From Planctomycetota bacterium (GTDB taxonomy: Bacteria > Planctomycetota > MHYJ01 > JACPRB01), in NCBI GenBank assembly GCA_016209705.1, contig JACQVR010000030.1, forward strand, positions 29,772 through 93,771: a stretch of 64,000 nucleotides of DNA, written 5' to 3'. Numbering within the stretch: position 1 is the stretch's first letter; every line of letters starts with the position of its first letter. The position numbers and the translations under genes are program-made. Positions 8,275 through 15,705 of the stretch are shown piece after piece. The notes under the pieces are model-generated. The model was not told where the DNA came from. It ran no database searches and worked only from the letters and a program-made list of their open reading frames with translations.

Positions 8275-8556
8275 TCAGCGTGGATTTTGAATCCGCCTCA
8301 GATTCCGCAGCATCAATCGCTCAAAGGATTTTGGATTGTATTCGACAAGGGATGGCCAGATGTAAACGGGCTTTCCATTGGGGCTCACCCCGCATCGCTT
8401 TCCGATGAAATAGCTCGCGAGTTCGTTTGCGGCCCTTCTGCCACTCCAGCTATTCGGGGCCAACCTCAAACGAATCCATAAGTAAAGGCCAATAATCCCC
8501 ATGGATTCGAAGGGACGCCTCCTGGACGACTTTAATTTGAAGGCATGACGAACCAT
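8275..8556 (-). CDS. Hypothetical basic protein, element cargo
   Basis: 93 aa, strongly basic, in the AT-richer cargo part of the element. It has alternating Arg/Lys and aromatic residues (YLWIRLRLAPNSWSGRR, KPVYIWPSLVEYNP) and no motif I recognise. Coding status is moderate: the base composition differs from the flanking primase, and no alternative frame is better. Confidence 0.45.
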   Translation of the reverse strand: MVRHAFKLKSSRRRPFESMGIIGLYLWIRLRLAPNSWSGRRAANELASYFIGKRCGVSPNGKPVYIWPSLVEYNPKSFERLMLRNLRRIQNPR

Positions 8557-8633
8557 GGCGCCGTTTCGCCTTGCTTGGTTCTGAATCTGTTGTCCAGCCC
8601 TCCATTTCTTGGGAGCCGCGGTGAACGCGGTGT

Positions 8634-9074
8634 TTAAGGCTTTTCATATTCACGCGCCTTTTCCCTGAGCAGGTCAATGTTATCCGGCGGAGCAACGCTC
8701 TTCGCCATTTGGCCTGCTAGATACGGGATGAAGCGCTGCCCTCGTTTCATCCATGAATACGCATCTTTCGCGTCACCGCCAATGCTGAAGATCCACGAGG
8801 GGATATCAAATTCACGTTGCACCAAATATTCGCCTCGAAATTGCTCAGGGTTGGAAGCCAGCTTTACGATCCAACGGCCAAGGCAAGGGTCTTTCAGTCC
8901 GGCTTCCTTTATGGCGACAGATATATGCTTGAGCGACGCAAGCGAATTCTTCCATTCAGGTAATTCCCGCTCGAATTCCTTGTTGGGGGCACGAAAATTG
9001 TAAGGGGACCCTTCAAGCAACAACGCTGCGCGATATAGGTCAGGCGTGTCGTACTTCAGATTAGGATGAGCCAA
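8634..9074 (-). CDS. Hypothetical protein, element cargo
   Basis: 146 aa, soluble, no signal peptide or membrane segment. The sequence has a balanced composition typical of a real globular protein (for example WIVKLASNPEQFRGEYLVQR and IPSWIFSIGGDAKDAYSWM). It lies between the replication module and the HicBA-like module, a position often used for accessory or defence genes. I do not recognise the family. Confidence 0.65.
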   Translation of the reverse strand: MAHPNLKYDTPDLYRAALLLEGSPYNFRAPNKEFERELPEWKNSLASLKHISVAIKEAGLKDPCLGRWIVKLASNPEQFRGEYLVQREFDIPSWIFSIGGDAKDAYSWMKRGQRFIPYLAGQMAKSVAPPDNIDLLREKAREYEKP

Positions 9075-9513
9075 GGCCCCTCTCAGTCCCGGGCATTGGC
9101 CCCCGAGCGCTGAGCCCTGAGAGGGTCAACTCCGCGCCGGGAGCCCGGCCGTCGCCGTGCCCGATGGCTAGATTATACCCTCTCTTGCTACGAGGTGGTC
9201 ATGAAGAACGCTTCATGTTCGTCGTGCTCCCCGCCCTCGAAATCCGCCTCCGCGCGGAACCCAAGCTGGGCGGGATACCGGCGGAAGAGGGAGAGCGGAG
9301 GGGCGGAGCAGGTGGTGGCGCGTCGAAGTTACCGGATGGTATTTCAAAGAAGGACTCCCACCGCTGGCAGCGCGTGGCGGAGTTGTCGGGGCGGCTGGGC
9401 CGGGCCGGCCTACCGCATTAGAAAGCGCTGAAGTGCAGCGCTGGCGGCAGCCCGACGCAGACTCTTATGAAAGATTTCGTGGGCATAGCGGAACGGGGAA
9501 TGGGTTGGCGCGC
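9075..9513. other. Gap upstream of the 146-aa cargo gene, with a hairpin
   Basis: CCCTCTCAG (9078-9086) pairs with CTGAGAGGG (9117-9125) around a GC-rich loop just upstream of the 146-aa gene, a possible leader structure. The rest holds two overlapping plus-strand frames (9164-9421 and 9195-9431) with poor starts and biased composition; I do not accept either as a gene. Confidence 0.4.
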
Positions 9514-9747
9514 TTATAGCGCCTCAAGAAACTGTTTCCTTGTGATCCCTGCGGCCTTAATAAGGTCATGCAGGAGACCCAAACCTAAGGTCCTTCCGGG
9601 ATGATTTGGGATCGCCAAGAGGTAGGGGTGATTAGCTTTTTTGAGGATTATGTGCCTACCAGTCCTTACTGGTAAGAAGCCGAATTGTCGAAACGCGCGG
9701 ATCGCATCGTTAGCCGTTATGCTTGGAAGCTGCGCCACGGGCTTCAA
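9514..9747 (-). CDS. hicA: HicA-like mRNA interferase toxin
   Basis: 77 aa. The dsRNA-binding-like fold is recognisable: AIRAFRQFGFLPVRTGRHIILKK with the conserved His after Gly-Arg, an IPNHPGRTLGLGLLHDLIKAAGI segment and a terminal KQFLEAL. HicA cleaves mRNA and is neutralised by HicB. Its start overlaps the 3' end of the hicB-like gene by 38 nt, so the order is antitoxin then toxin. Confidence 0.82.
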   Translation of the reverse strand: MKPVAQLPSITANDAIRAFRQFGFLPVRTGRHIILKKANHPYLLAIPNHPGRTLGLGLLHDLIKAAGITRKQFLEAL

Positions 9748-10090
9748 TCAATACGCGATTCACGAGTATCCCGCAATCAGATTTTATGTCGTGTTGATGG
9801 GCTCGGGGAGGAGGTAAAACCCAGTCGCTTGCCTCAAGATAAGCAGTGATGGCGTCCTTAATGTTCTCCAAAATTTCCGATTCAGTAGCGCCTTGAGTGA
9901 CGCAGCCAGGAAGCCGAGGCACCCACGCATGCAAGAGACCATTGGTGTCCCGCGTTGCCTCGACCAAAAACCCCAAATAGGCTTTGGGTGAAGTGCTTCC
10001 GACACTAAAGTGCCACACCTGCTCCATCTCGGCATCGCGGCTTTTAGGATCAACGGTCGTCAGGGTGTTGTCCACGCTGTCCTCCGGCAT
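9710..10090 (-). CDS. hicB: HicB-like antitoxin
   Basis: 126 aa as drawn; Met22 (MEQVWHF) is another possible start. The core matches the HicB partial RNase H-like fold: YLGFLVEATRDTNGLLHAWV followed by the signature LPGCVTQGATESEILENIKD and AITAYLEA. The C-terminus lacks an obvious RHH or HTH DNA-binding domain. It lies directly upstream of and overlaps hicA, and its own 5' end overlaps the DUF6941-like gene, so the three are co-transcribed. It probably stabilises the element. Confidence 0.82.
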   Translation of the reverse strand: MPEDSVDNTLTTVDPKSRDAEMEQVWHFSVGSTSPKAYLGFLVEATRDTNGLLHAWVPRLPGCVTQGATESEILENIKDAITAYLEASDWVLPPPRAHQHDIKSDCGILVNRVLIEARGAASKHNG

Positions 10091-10496
10091 TTGTTACCTT
10101 TTCAACTACAAGGTCCGCCTTTGCAATTAGTATACCATCCACCTCAAGATTAACCTGCCAGAACCCCTCCCTGACGATTGGCAGCCCCTCAATCGTGCTG
10201 ATCACGTCATGACCGCCGGTTTCCCCAAACTTGAACTTCATCTCTGGAAACGGAGGAAGAATATCCTGCTCATTCGTATCGACGAAACGAATACGTGCCA
10301 CGTGCTCTGCCGTGTCGGCGCCTCCCAGTATCTTCGCCACAATCGCCATAGACGGCTGCCGAGAAGGAATGGTAGTCGTCCGAATCCGATCAAAGATACC
10401 GATGAGATTGAGTTTGCCCGACGTGCGAGTCGCCGAGTCGCATAAAATGAAAAAAGCGGCCCTAATCACCGCTGTTAAGGCTACAGCGGTGATCAT
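10050..10496 (-). CDS. DUF6941-like protein
   Basis: 148 aa. The pattern AAFFILCDSATRTSGKLNLIGIFD followed near the C-terminus by WQVNLEVDGILIAKADLVVE matches the conserved beta-sandwich proteins grouped as DUF6941, as I recall them. Function is unknown. The gene overlaps hicB by 41 nt. The first 12 residues (MITAVALTAVIR) may not be real; a start closer to the conserved AAFFILCD is plausible. Confidence 0.65.
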   Translation of the reverse strand: MITAVALTAVIRAAFFILCDSATRTSGKLNLIGIFDRIRTTTIPSRQPSMAIVAKILGGADTAEHVARIRFVDTNEQDILPPFPEMKFKFGETGGHDVISTIEGLPIVREGFWQVNLEVDGILIAKADLVVEKVTNAGGQRGQHPDDR

Positions 10497-10558
10497 CGGA
10501 AGTCAACGATGCCACGATCACCCGTTTCGGTCGCTCAGGTTCAAGCATCGGTAGAGAA

Positions 10559-10918
10559 TTACCGAACCACTTTCACCCCAATAGCTTTTTCGTTGCTGAA
10601 AATCACTCCAACCCTCCCGTGGCCCGCGGCCGCGGCAATAGAGCCGGGATTCGATGTGAGCATCGCCGCCGCATAATATCCACAACCCCCTCCATAGGCG
10701 TACCACCAGACCTCGCTATCCTCCACGCGGTCCCTCCAATCGGGCGCCCCGATTTTCTCCTCCACCTGCTTTTGGCTCATCCCAATTTCGATTTTCTCGG
10801 CTGCCGCTGTCGCGCGGCTCTGGCCCGTCGCGCAACCCAGCAAACATGCAAGGGCCAAAGCAATTCCCCATCTCCCTATAGTCCCCATGCTGCCAACGGT
10901 GCCGGCGGAGCTAACCAT
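10559..10918 (-). CDS. BamE/SmpA-like small lipoprotein
   Basis: 119 aa. The ATG at 10918 has GAGGAGG eight bases upstream. The signal peptide (GIALALACLLGC) ends in a lipobox, so the mature protein would be lipidated at Cys. Downstream, EIGMSQKQVEEKIGAPDWRD is the typical SmpA/OmlA repeat motif, followed by WWYAYGGG. Family members assist outer-membrane assembly or inhibit surface enzymes; its role on a mobile element is unknown. Confidence 0.75.
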   Translation of the reverse strand: MVSSAGTVGSMGTIGRWGIALALACLLGCATGQSRATAAAEKIEIGMSQKQVEEKIGAPDWRDRVEDSEVWWYAYGGGCGYYAAAMLTSNPGSIAAAAGHGRVGVIFSNEKAIGVKVVR

Positions 10919-11015
10919 ACGACATCCTCCTCATTGCCTTGCCGCAGCACCCGGGCGACCCGCCACGGCAAGAAATAAGAAACCCCCGCCCGGCCTTCCA
11001 AACGGGTTTCAAGGG

Positions 11016-11158
11016 CGAACCAGGTACGGAACACCCGAGAAGGGACCGCAGGTCAGCGCAGGCGAGGGTTTATCCTCGTCGCGCCCTTCTCGGGCTGCCG
11101 GTGTGCAGAAAGAGTCTGCGCCTGGCGAAGGTTTACTGAAAGAACCGTACCTGGTTCG
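11016..11158. repeat. Nested palindromes (143 bp) in the element
   Basis: Outer arms CGAACCAGGTACGG (11016-11029) and its exact complement (11145-11158) enclose inner arms CCCGAGAAGGG (11034-11044) and CCCTTCTCGGG (11084-11094). Two related words GCGCAGGCGAGGGTTTA and GCGCCTGGCGAAGGTTTA also occur inside. The surrounding gap (10919-11222) has no gene. It could be a MITE, a structured RNA or a replication/packaging site. Confidence 0.65.
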
Positions 11159-11222
11159 TCGTTGTGAGTATACCCCGTTCACGGAATGGCGCAAGGACGC
11201 GCTGTCTCGGCGAATTTCTCAG

Positions 11223-11453
11223 CTACCGCTTCCCGCCGCGGCCCTGAAACTCCCGCCAGGCATCAGGCGACGGCGGCCACGGATGGCCATGGGATTCCCA
11301 CTGGCGGTATTCCTCGGTAGACATGGAGAGAATTTTCTCGGTCGCCGGGTCCCGCCAGACGATGCGGCGTCGAATGACGGGCAGGGGGTGCACTCCGGCC
11401 AGACTGGAGCGCATCGCGGCTTCGATCCGCTCGATTCGCTGACGTACGCTCAT
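11223..11453 (-). CDS. Hypothetical protein
   Basis: 76 aa, beginning with a predicted helix (MSVRQRIERIEAAMRSSL) and continuing with polar and Trp residues (RRIVWRDPATEKIL, EYRQWESHGHPWPP). It overlaps the next upstream gene by ATGA, which supports coding. In phage-like elements, short genes after a terminase-small-like gene often have this composition, but I cannot assign a function. Confidence 0.6.
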   Translation of the reverse strand: MSVRQRIERIEAAMRSSLAGVHPLPVIRRRIVWRDPATEKILSMSTEEYRQWESHGHPWPPSPDAWREFQGRGGKR

Positions 11454-11761
11454 GACTTTCGTTTTCGCTCAAGCGCAGCCTGGAGCGAGATATGCTCGGC
11501 GGCCAGCTTAACAATTCTCGCGTTCAGCTCGGCGTCGCTCATGCTTGCCAGCCACGGCGGGGGCGGCGCATGGACGCGACGGGACGCCACCACGGAGTGC
11601 AAGAACTCGATAAAGGCGGGAACCCCCTTAGCGGCAGCTTGGCGCCCTTGTTCGCTTCGAAGGGCGGCCTGGAAGTCTTGGAAGTCCTGTTCAGCGGCGC
11701 GGGCGCGCCGGGGGCCTTCCCGTTCGAGCGCCTTCAGTCGGACGCGAAAGTCAGATGGCAT
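11450..11761 (-). CDS. Hypothetical helical protein
   Basis: 103 aa, highly helical and charged (FRVRLKALEREGPRRARAAE, ARIVKLAAEHISLQAALERK). It overlaps both neighbours in a tight minus-strand run (11 nt with the upstream terminase-like gene, 4 nt with the downstream gene). Possibly a small structural or accessory protein of the element; no family recognised. Confidence 0.6.
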   Translation of the reverse strand: MPSDFRVRLKALEREGPRRARAAEQDFQDFQAALRSEQGRQAAAKGVPAFIEFLHSVVASRRVHAPPPPWLASMSDAELNARIVKLAAEHISLQAALERKRKS

Positions 11762-12179
11762 GAGAGCGTTCTCCGTTTCGGTTTATTCCGAGTCGCGATT
11801 CCAGCGACGCCAAGCGTTCCTCAAGCACCACCACGTCACGGACCCTTAACGCGACGCCCAACAACTCTACGGCCGCTCGTAGACGCACAGATTCGGTCCC
11901 AGATTCGAGCAGCGCCTCCAACGCGGCCGCCGCCTTGCCCGTCGCCTTCTGGACGCGCCCCAGGGCTTCGCGGAACGCGGCATCCTCCGCCGCTTCCAGT
12001 GCGCCGGCGAATGCGGGTTGCCGAAGCCACTCCGAGAGCGTAGAGCGCGACACTCCGGCGGCCTCGCATCCGGCTTCGCGCGTCGGCGACGCGACAAGGA
12101 ACGGGATCGCCCGTCGCTGGCGCGGCGTCAACCTTCCCGAATCTCGCCAGTTCGCGGCATTTTCCGCCAGCACACCCAT
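11751..12179 (-). CDS. Terminase-small-subunit-like helix-turn-helix protein
   Basis: 142 aa with GAGGT before the ATG. An N-terminal HTH is clear: LTPRQRRAIPFLVASPTREAG then GVSRSTLSEWLRQPAFAGAL, followed by a long helix (FREALGRVQKATGKAAAALEALL). This matches the phBC6A51-type terminase-small-like HTH proteins of phages and satellites. No large terminase is present, so packaging would rely on a helper, or the protein is only a regulator. Confidence 0.65.
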   Translation of the reverse strand: MGVLAENAANWRDSGRLTPRQRRAIPFLVASPTREAGCEAAGVSRSTLSEWLRQPAFAGALEAAEDAAFREALGRVQKATGKAAAALEALLESGTESVRLRAAVELLGVALRVRDVVVLEERLASLESRLGINRNGERSHAI

Positions 12180-12301
12180 AGGTTTACCTCATACGCCCCA
12201 TCCGACTTCGCCAGCGCCACGCTCTCGCGCGCGGAAGGCGCGGAATGTCTTCATGCTCCCGCTAGCGAAATCATGCGCCTCCAGGGCGGTCGAGAAGCCG
12301 C

Positions 12302-12580
12302 TCATGCCGTCCCGCCCTTGGACCTCAATGACTCGGCCAGCGTCAGAAGCGCCGCGCGATCCGAAGCCGAGAGCTTGGGCCAGAGCGCCGCCAAGCGCAC
12401 GAGTTCCGGATCTTCGATTTGTCGTATATTTGAATGATTCGCTGTCGCGGGTTGTCCTACCCCGTGTTTCGCGTTGACGCGCTCCGGCGACGACTCCTCC
12501 CCGCGCAACATGGTGTAAGCGTCGCGGGCTGACGCGCCTTGACTTGAACTTGTCGCGGGCTGACGTTTAGGCTCGCTGAC
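12302..12580 (-). CDS. Stranded C-terminal tail of the integrase frame
   Basis: This 92-residue open frame enters from the attR core in the same phase as int enters attL (both translate the core as GARGIEP). It ends with a compact helical segment (DPELVRLAALWPKLSASDRA then LLTLAESL). In the integrated state the frame is open back to an ATG at 12673 in flanking chromosome; an internal ATG (12487, MLRGEESSPERVN) could also start it. In the excised circle it would be fused to int. Whether the tail is used is unknown. Confidence 0.55.
   Translation of the reverse strand, partial: VSEPKRQPATSSSQGASARDAYTMLRGEESSPERVNAKHGVGQPATANHSNIRQIEDPELVRLAALWPKLSASDRAALLTLAESLRSKGGTA
12444..12565. repeat. 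Repeated GTCGCGGG boxes near attR
   Basis: GTCGCGGGCTGACG occurs exactly at 12521-12534 and 12552-12565, and GTCGCGGGTTG at 12444-12454. A 15-nt word ATTTGAATGATTCGC near 12429-12443 also recurs near 3185-3200 in the int 3' region. Repeated words flanking both core sites suggest integrase arm-type or Xis sites. Confidence 0.4.
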
Positions 12581-12604
12581 AGGTTCGATTCCTCTCGCGC
12601 CCAC
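12581..12604. repeat. attR core
   Basis: 24-bp exact copy of the tRNA-Leu 3' segment at 3066-3089, without the rest of a tRNA around it. Confidence 0.85.
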
Positions 12605-12795
12605 TTCGACTCGGGCCGCCTGCGGCGGTCCTCGCTCAGCTTGCCCCGAGCGAAGCGGAGTCGAGGGGTGCAAGCATCACGTTTTACGGATTCGTTCAGG
12701 TGACGCGGAAGAGGCGGTCCGAGTCGAATGGTGAGCGAGGCTCGGTAATCCCCTAAATCGCCGAGCCGAGTCGAACGATCAGCGGGCCGCACCAG
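12605..12795. other. Flanking intergenic region right of the element
   Basis: Contains imperfect palindromic words (TTCGACTCGGG / CCGAGTCGAA and related). No gene is seen. It includes the 5' extension of the frame that crosses attR. Confidence 0.4.
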
Positions 12796-13710
12796 TTAGA
12801 ATCTCACCTCGAAGCTCATCCCCATCGTCGTCTCTCCGTCGTCCGCCGAGAGCCACGGGACGAGCGGCGGATAATCGGGCTGCGCGTGCAGCCAGACGAG
12901 GGCCTTCCCGACCGCCATCGAGATCAGCGCGCTGGCCACGACGTCCGACGTCCAGTGGAAATTCAGCACGATTCGGTCGAACGCCACGACCCCCGCCAGG
13001 CCGTAGGCGGCCGCCGCCCACACCGTGCCCGGAAACTCCTCCGCGATGATGACCGCCACGCTGAACACGGTCGCGGCGCGACTGGACGGAAAGGATCGCG
13101 ATTCCTCATCCCGGCCGCCGCGGAACTTCCATCTTGAGGAGTCGTCCGTGGTCCACGGGCGCCGCCGGCCGAAGAGGTGTTTGAGCGTCGTCGTCACGTT
13201 CTTCACGATGAGGAAATTCTCCATCACTTCAAGGCCGGTGCGCCGGAGCTTGCCATCCTGGGATAGAAGGCCGAGCGCCGTCAGCGAGCCGCCCACGATC
13301 CAAGGCATGTTGCCGTCCCCCAGGTGGTCCGTCGCCGCGGCCACGTCGTTCAGCGTCTCCCCGCGCCGCCCCTGCACGAAATGCCGAATCTGTTCGTCCA
13401 CGAATGTCACGGCACCCACCAGTCCGACGCCCAACGCGAACGCGGACAACCCGTCGCCGTTGATCCGAAGCGGCGCCGTTCCGAGATACGCCACGTCGAG
13501 CGCGGCAGTGCGGCCAAGGCTCCACAGCGCCTCGGGCAGCCCCGGGGAAGCCTCCTCATCTTGGAATAACGGCGGAGGCAAAAGCGTCGCGAGCGCGCCA
13601 TCCCGCCGCAACGAGTCCTGGGCGAATGGAGCGATTCGCTCGATGCACAAGGGCAGCGCGTCGCCGGTTTGCGCCGATCCGCAAAAAATGACAGCGGCCA
13701 CAGTGAGCAT
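12796..13710 (-). CDS. PAP2-family membrane-associated phosphatase-like protein with altered motif
   Basis: 304 aa from Met at 13710, chosen because it starts a signal-like segment (MLTVAAVIFCGSAQTG). Motif 1 KHLFGRRRP fits Kx6RP. Motif 2 reads SFPSSRA where PSGH is usual, so the catalytic acid His is missing. Motif 3 (FDRIVLNFHWTSD) keeps His and Asp but has Asp for Ser. Hydrophobic segments around motifs 2 and 3 are consistent with a membrane protein. It may be a non-catalytic PAP2 relative. It is divergent from the outer-membrane-like gene. Confidence 0.75.
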   Translation of the reverse strand: MLTVAAVIFCGSAQTGDALPLCIERIAPFAQDSLRRDGALATLLPPPLFQDEEASPGLPEALWSLGRTAALDVAYLGTAPLRINGDGLSAFALGVGLVGAVTFVDEQIRHFVQGRRGETLNDVAAATDHLGDGNMPWIVGGSLTALGLLSQDGKLRRTGLEVMENFLIVKNVTTTLKHLFGRRRPWTTDDSSRWKFRGGRDEESRSFPSSRAATVFSVAVIIAEEFPGTVWAAAAYGLAGVVAFDRIVLNFHWTSDVVASALISMAVGKALVWLHAQPDYPPLVPWLSADDGETTMGMSFEVRF

Positions 13711-13837
13711 GGCGGACCCAGGATCCTCGATCGATGCGCCGCATGGTAACGCAGGTCGGCGGCGCGCCGCAAACGCGAGCCTATCCTCCTCAAGATCCCG
13801 ATCGTCGAAGTCGATATCTCTCCTGGGCGGATATATT

Positions 13838-15007
13838 ATGCGCGTACCGACGGCCACCCTGACCTTTTGGATCGCCGCGCTGAGCGCCCAGCGCGGTGAA
13901 GCCGCGCGCCCTTGTCTTCAAGACCGCCTCGCGTCGCGCGGGGAGTCCAACATCCGAAATCCGGAGACCGAGGTCGGAGCCTCGACCCGCCTACGCCCGC
14001 GAGCCCCGCCGATGGAGGTGGGGGTAAGGGCGTCGGCGGGCCACGCCGAAGTGGCCCACAACCGAGCGGAGGCGGACTTCGGCGTGGTTCTATCGTCTCC
14101 TTCTTGGAGGAAGCCCCGATCCTTGGGGAGGAGAGGACTCACTCACGATGATGGAAGCGCCGCCGCCCAAGAAGATCCGGCTCTCGACGGGCAGGAAGAA
14201 CCGTTTCGTGACAGGCCTCACGAGATTCCGGATACCCCCCCGCCGGACGGCGCCGCCGCAGCCGCTCCGCTGGAATTCGAACGACCTACGTTCACGTCTT
14301 CCCCCTTTTTGTGCGGGAAGGGCGTGGGATTGGTCGAAGCGGGCCTGGAGTTCGCCCTGGAAAACGGCGGCGGGCGTGCCCAGGGAAATCGGCTTTCGCT
14401 GCCGCTCGTGCTGCGGTACGGCATCAGCGATACCTTCGAAGCGTTCCTGAAGTCCGATTCGACGCTGGAACGGCGGATGGAAACCCGCGCCACCGGGGAG
14501 ATCGCGGACGGCGGCGGTCTCGAGGCCGCCTTGATGGGATCCAAATGGAGCCTTCTGAGCGAAGGCGAGCTGCTCCCCGCCATCAGCAGCGTTTCTCTCT
14601 GGAGTCTGCCGATCCAAGGTGAAGCATTTGGAATGAGGCCGGCCGAGGGAGACTTGCGTTTCATCACCAGCCTGGGCAAGCGCCTCGGCCTTTTCGAAGC
14701 GCTCGGCAACACCGGCGTCGCGTTCGTCGAGGACCCCGACGTTTCAAACCGGTTCCTGAGGCGGTACGTCGGATCGATCGAACTGCGCGTGCCGCTGGAG
14801 GATGCGCTCGTGTTCGGCGAAGTCTTTTACCTGTCGTCCATGCAGCCGCTTTCCGGCGTCCAGACGGCGGCCCGAATGGGCGGCGCCTATTTCCTGACGC
14901 GCAAGATCCGCCTGGACGTCTCCATCCAGGTCGGCCTTTCCGGAGGCGCCGAGGACCTGGTGTTGGGCGCCGGGTTCACCTTCGCGCTCGGCCGCTTCAG
15001 TCCATGA
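13838..15007 (+). CDS. Outer-membrane beta-barrel-like protein
   Basis: 389 aa if it starts at ATG 13838 (signal-like MRVPTATLTFWIAALSA). The C-terminal part from about residue 130 has alternating strands (GLVEAGLEFALENGG, LVLRYGISDTFEAFLKSD, RLDVSIQVGLSGG) and ends GFTFALGRFSP with a near-terminal aromatic. This resembles the MetA-pathway/phenol-degradation porin-like family. Residues about 20-110 are low-complexity and contain GC-rich intergenic-repeat-like sequence, so the real start may be further downstream. No partner genes are adjacent. Confidence 0.65.
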   Translation: MRVPTATLTFWIAALSAQRGEAARPCLQDRLASRGESNIRNPETEVGASTRLRPRAPPMEVGVRASAGHAEVAHNRAEADFGVVLSSPSWRKPRSLGRRGLTHDDGSAAAQEDPALDGQEEPFRDRPHEIPDTPPPDGAAAAAPLEFERPTFTSSPFLCGKGVGLVEAGLEFALENGGGRAQGNRLSLPLVLRYGISDTFEAFLKSDSTLERRMETRATGEIADGGGLEAALMGSKWSLLSEGELLPAISSVSLWSLPIQGEAFGMRPAEGDLRFITSLGKRLGLFEALGNTGVAFVEDPDVSNRFLRRYVGSIELRVPLEDALVFGEVFYLSSMQPLSGVQTAARMGGAYFLTRKIRLDVSIQVGLSGGAEDLVLGAGFTFALGRFSP

Positions 15008-15260
15008 CCCGTCCGGGCGCGGACGCACGTCGCGGGGGTCGGTCCGATGGGGCCAACGTTCCAGAAATATCTCTCCATCTCCCCCGTGCTCCGGATCTCC
15101 TTGAAGAATCTTCTTCGCGTCTCGATGCCTCCGTGGTACGTTTTTCCCTCCGCGATCTCCCGGCCGCGAGCGAAATCGTGGGGCGTCTCCTTCGGGATCT
15201 GGCGCGGCGAAATAACGCTGGCCATCTCACCCATTCTTGGGTACAAATATTTTTAGGCAT

Positions 15261-15584
15261 ATGGGTAGCGTGACCAAGCACCCGATCGGGCCCGCCGCCT
15301 TGAATTCGAGGGCGGCCCTCGACTATCGCGAGGAAGACGAGCTTCTCTTCGACCGCTCGTTCGACGGCTTGCTGAGCCTGGACGAGGAAGCCGATCTGAC
15401 CCGGCGGCTGATCCGAGAGCGCCCGCTCATGCGCCACCTGTTCGATTTCAGCTTGGAGTACGCGCTCCTGCGGGAGATTCTGACCGGGAACGGCCACAAG
15501 AAGGCGGCCACGCCGGAGCCGAAAGCGCCCGCCAGGCCGCGCAGACGGAGCGCGCCGAAATCGCGCCGCGACGGGTCGCGCTGA
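15261..15584 (+). CDS. Small hypothetical protein (anti-sigma-like N-terminal pattern)
   Basis: 107 aa from Met at 15261; an ATG at 15237 is an alternative. The segment FDRSFDGLLSLDEEADLTRR followed by ERPLMRHLFDFSLEYALL resembles the N-terminal helical region of anti-sigma factors, but there is no Cys pair and no membrane segment. The C-terminus is Lys/Arg/Pro-rich. The 253-bp gap before it (15008-15260) shows no gene. Confidence 0.5.
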   Translation: MGSVTKHPIGPAALNSRAALDYREEDELLFDRSFDGLLSLDEEADLTRRLIRERPLMRHLFDFSLEYALLREILTGNGHKKAATPEPKAPARPRRRSAPKSRRDGSR

Positions 15585-15595
15585 TCCCGCTGCGC

Positions 15596-15623
15596 TTGAT
15601 TCCGCCGTTCAGCTCACTATATT
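15596..15623 (+). promoter_or_regulatory. Sigma-70-type promoter for the SOD gene
   Basis: TTGATT (15596-15601), 16-bp spacer, TATATT (15618-15623), located about 80 bp upstream of the SOD ATG. Confidence 0.5.
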
Positions 15624-15705
15624 TCAATAGCTGCTTAACCGTCCGACTTCCGCCCGCCGCGACCCTCGGTTCCGCCGACACAAGGATTCATGCACCGGAG
15701 GCTTT

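Larger units (their letters stand above)
3066..12604. mobile_element. tRNA-Leu-integrated element (about 9.5 kb)
   Basis: A 24-bp exact direct repeat of the tRNA-Leu T-arm/acceptor 3' end bounds the segment (3066-3089 and 12581-12604). The integrase gene abuts the left copy. All recognisable genes inside are on the minus strand and include integrase, RHH and AlpA-like regulators, a P4-type primase-helicase and a terminase-small-subunit-like protein. No capsid, tail or conjugation genes are visible, so it resembles a phage satellite or an integrative plasmid-like element. Cargo in the middle (8.2-10.5 kb) is AT-richer and holds a HicBA-like pair and unknown genes. Confidence 0.85.

Noticed and set aside
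9164..9431. Two overlapping plus-strand frames in the element
   Set aside because: Biased composition and no homology pattern; all other element genes are on the minus strand.
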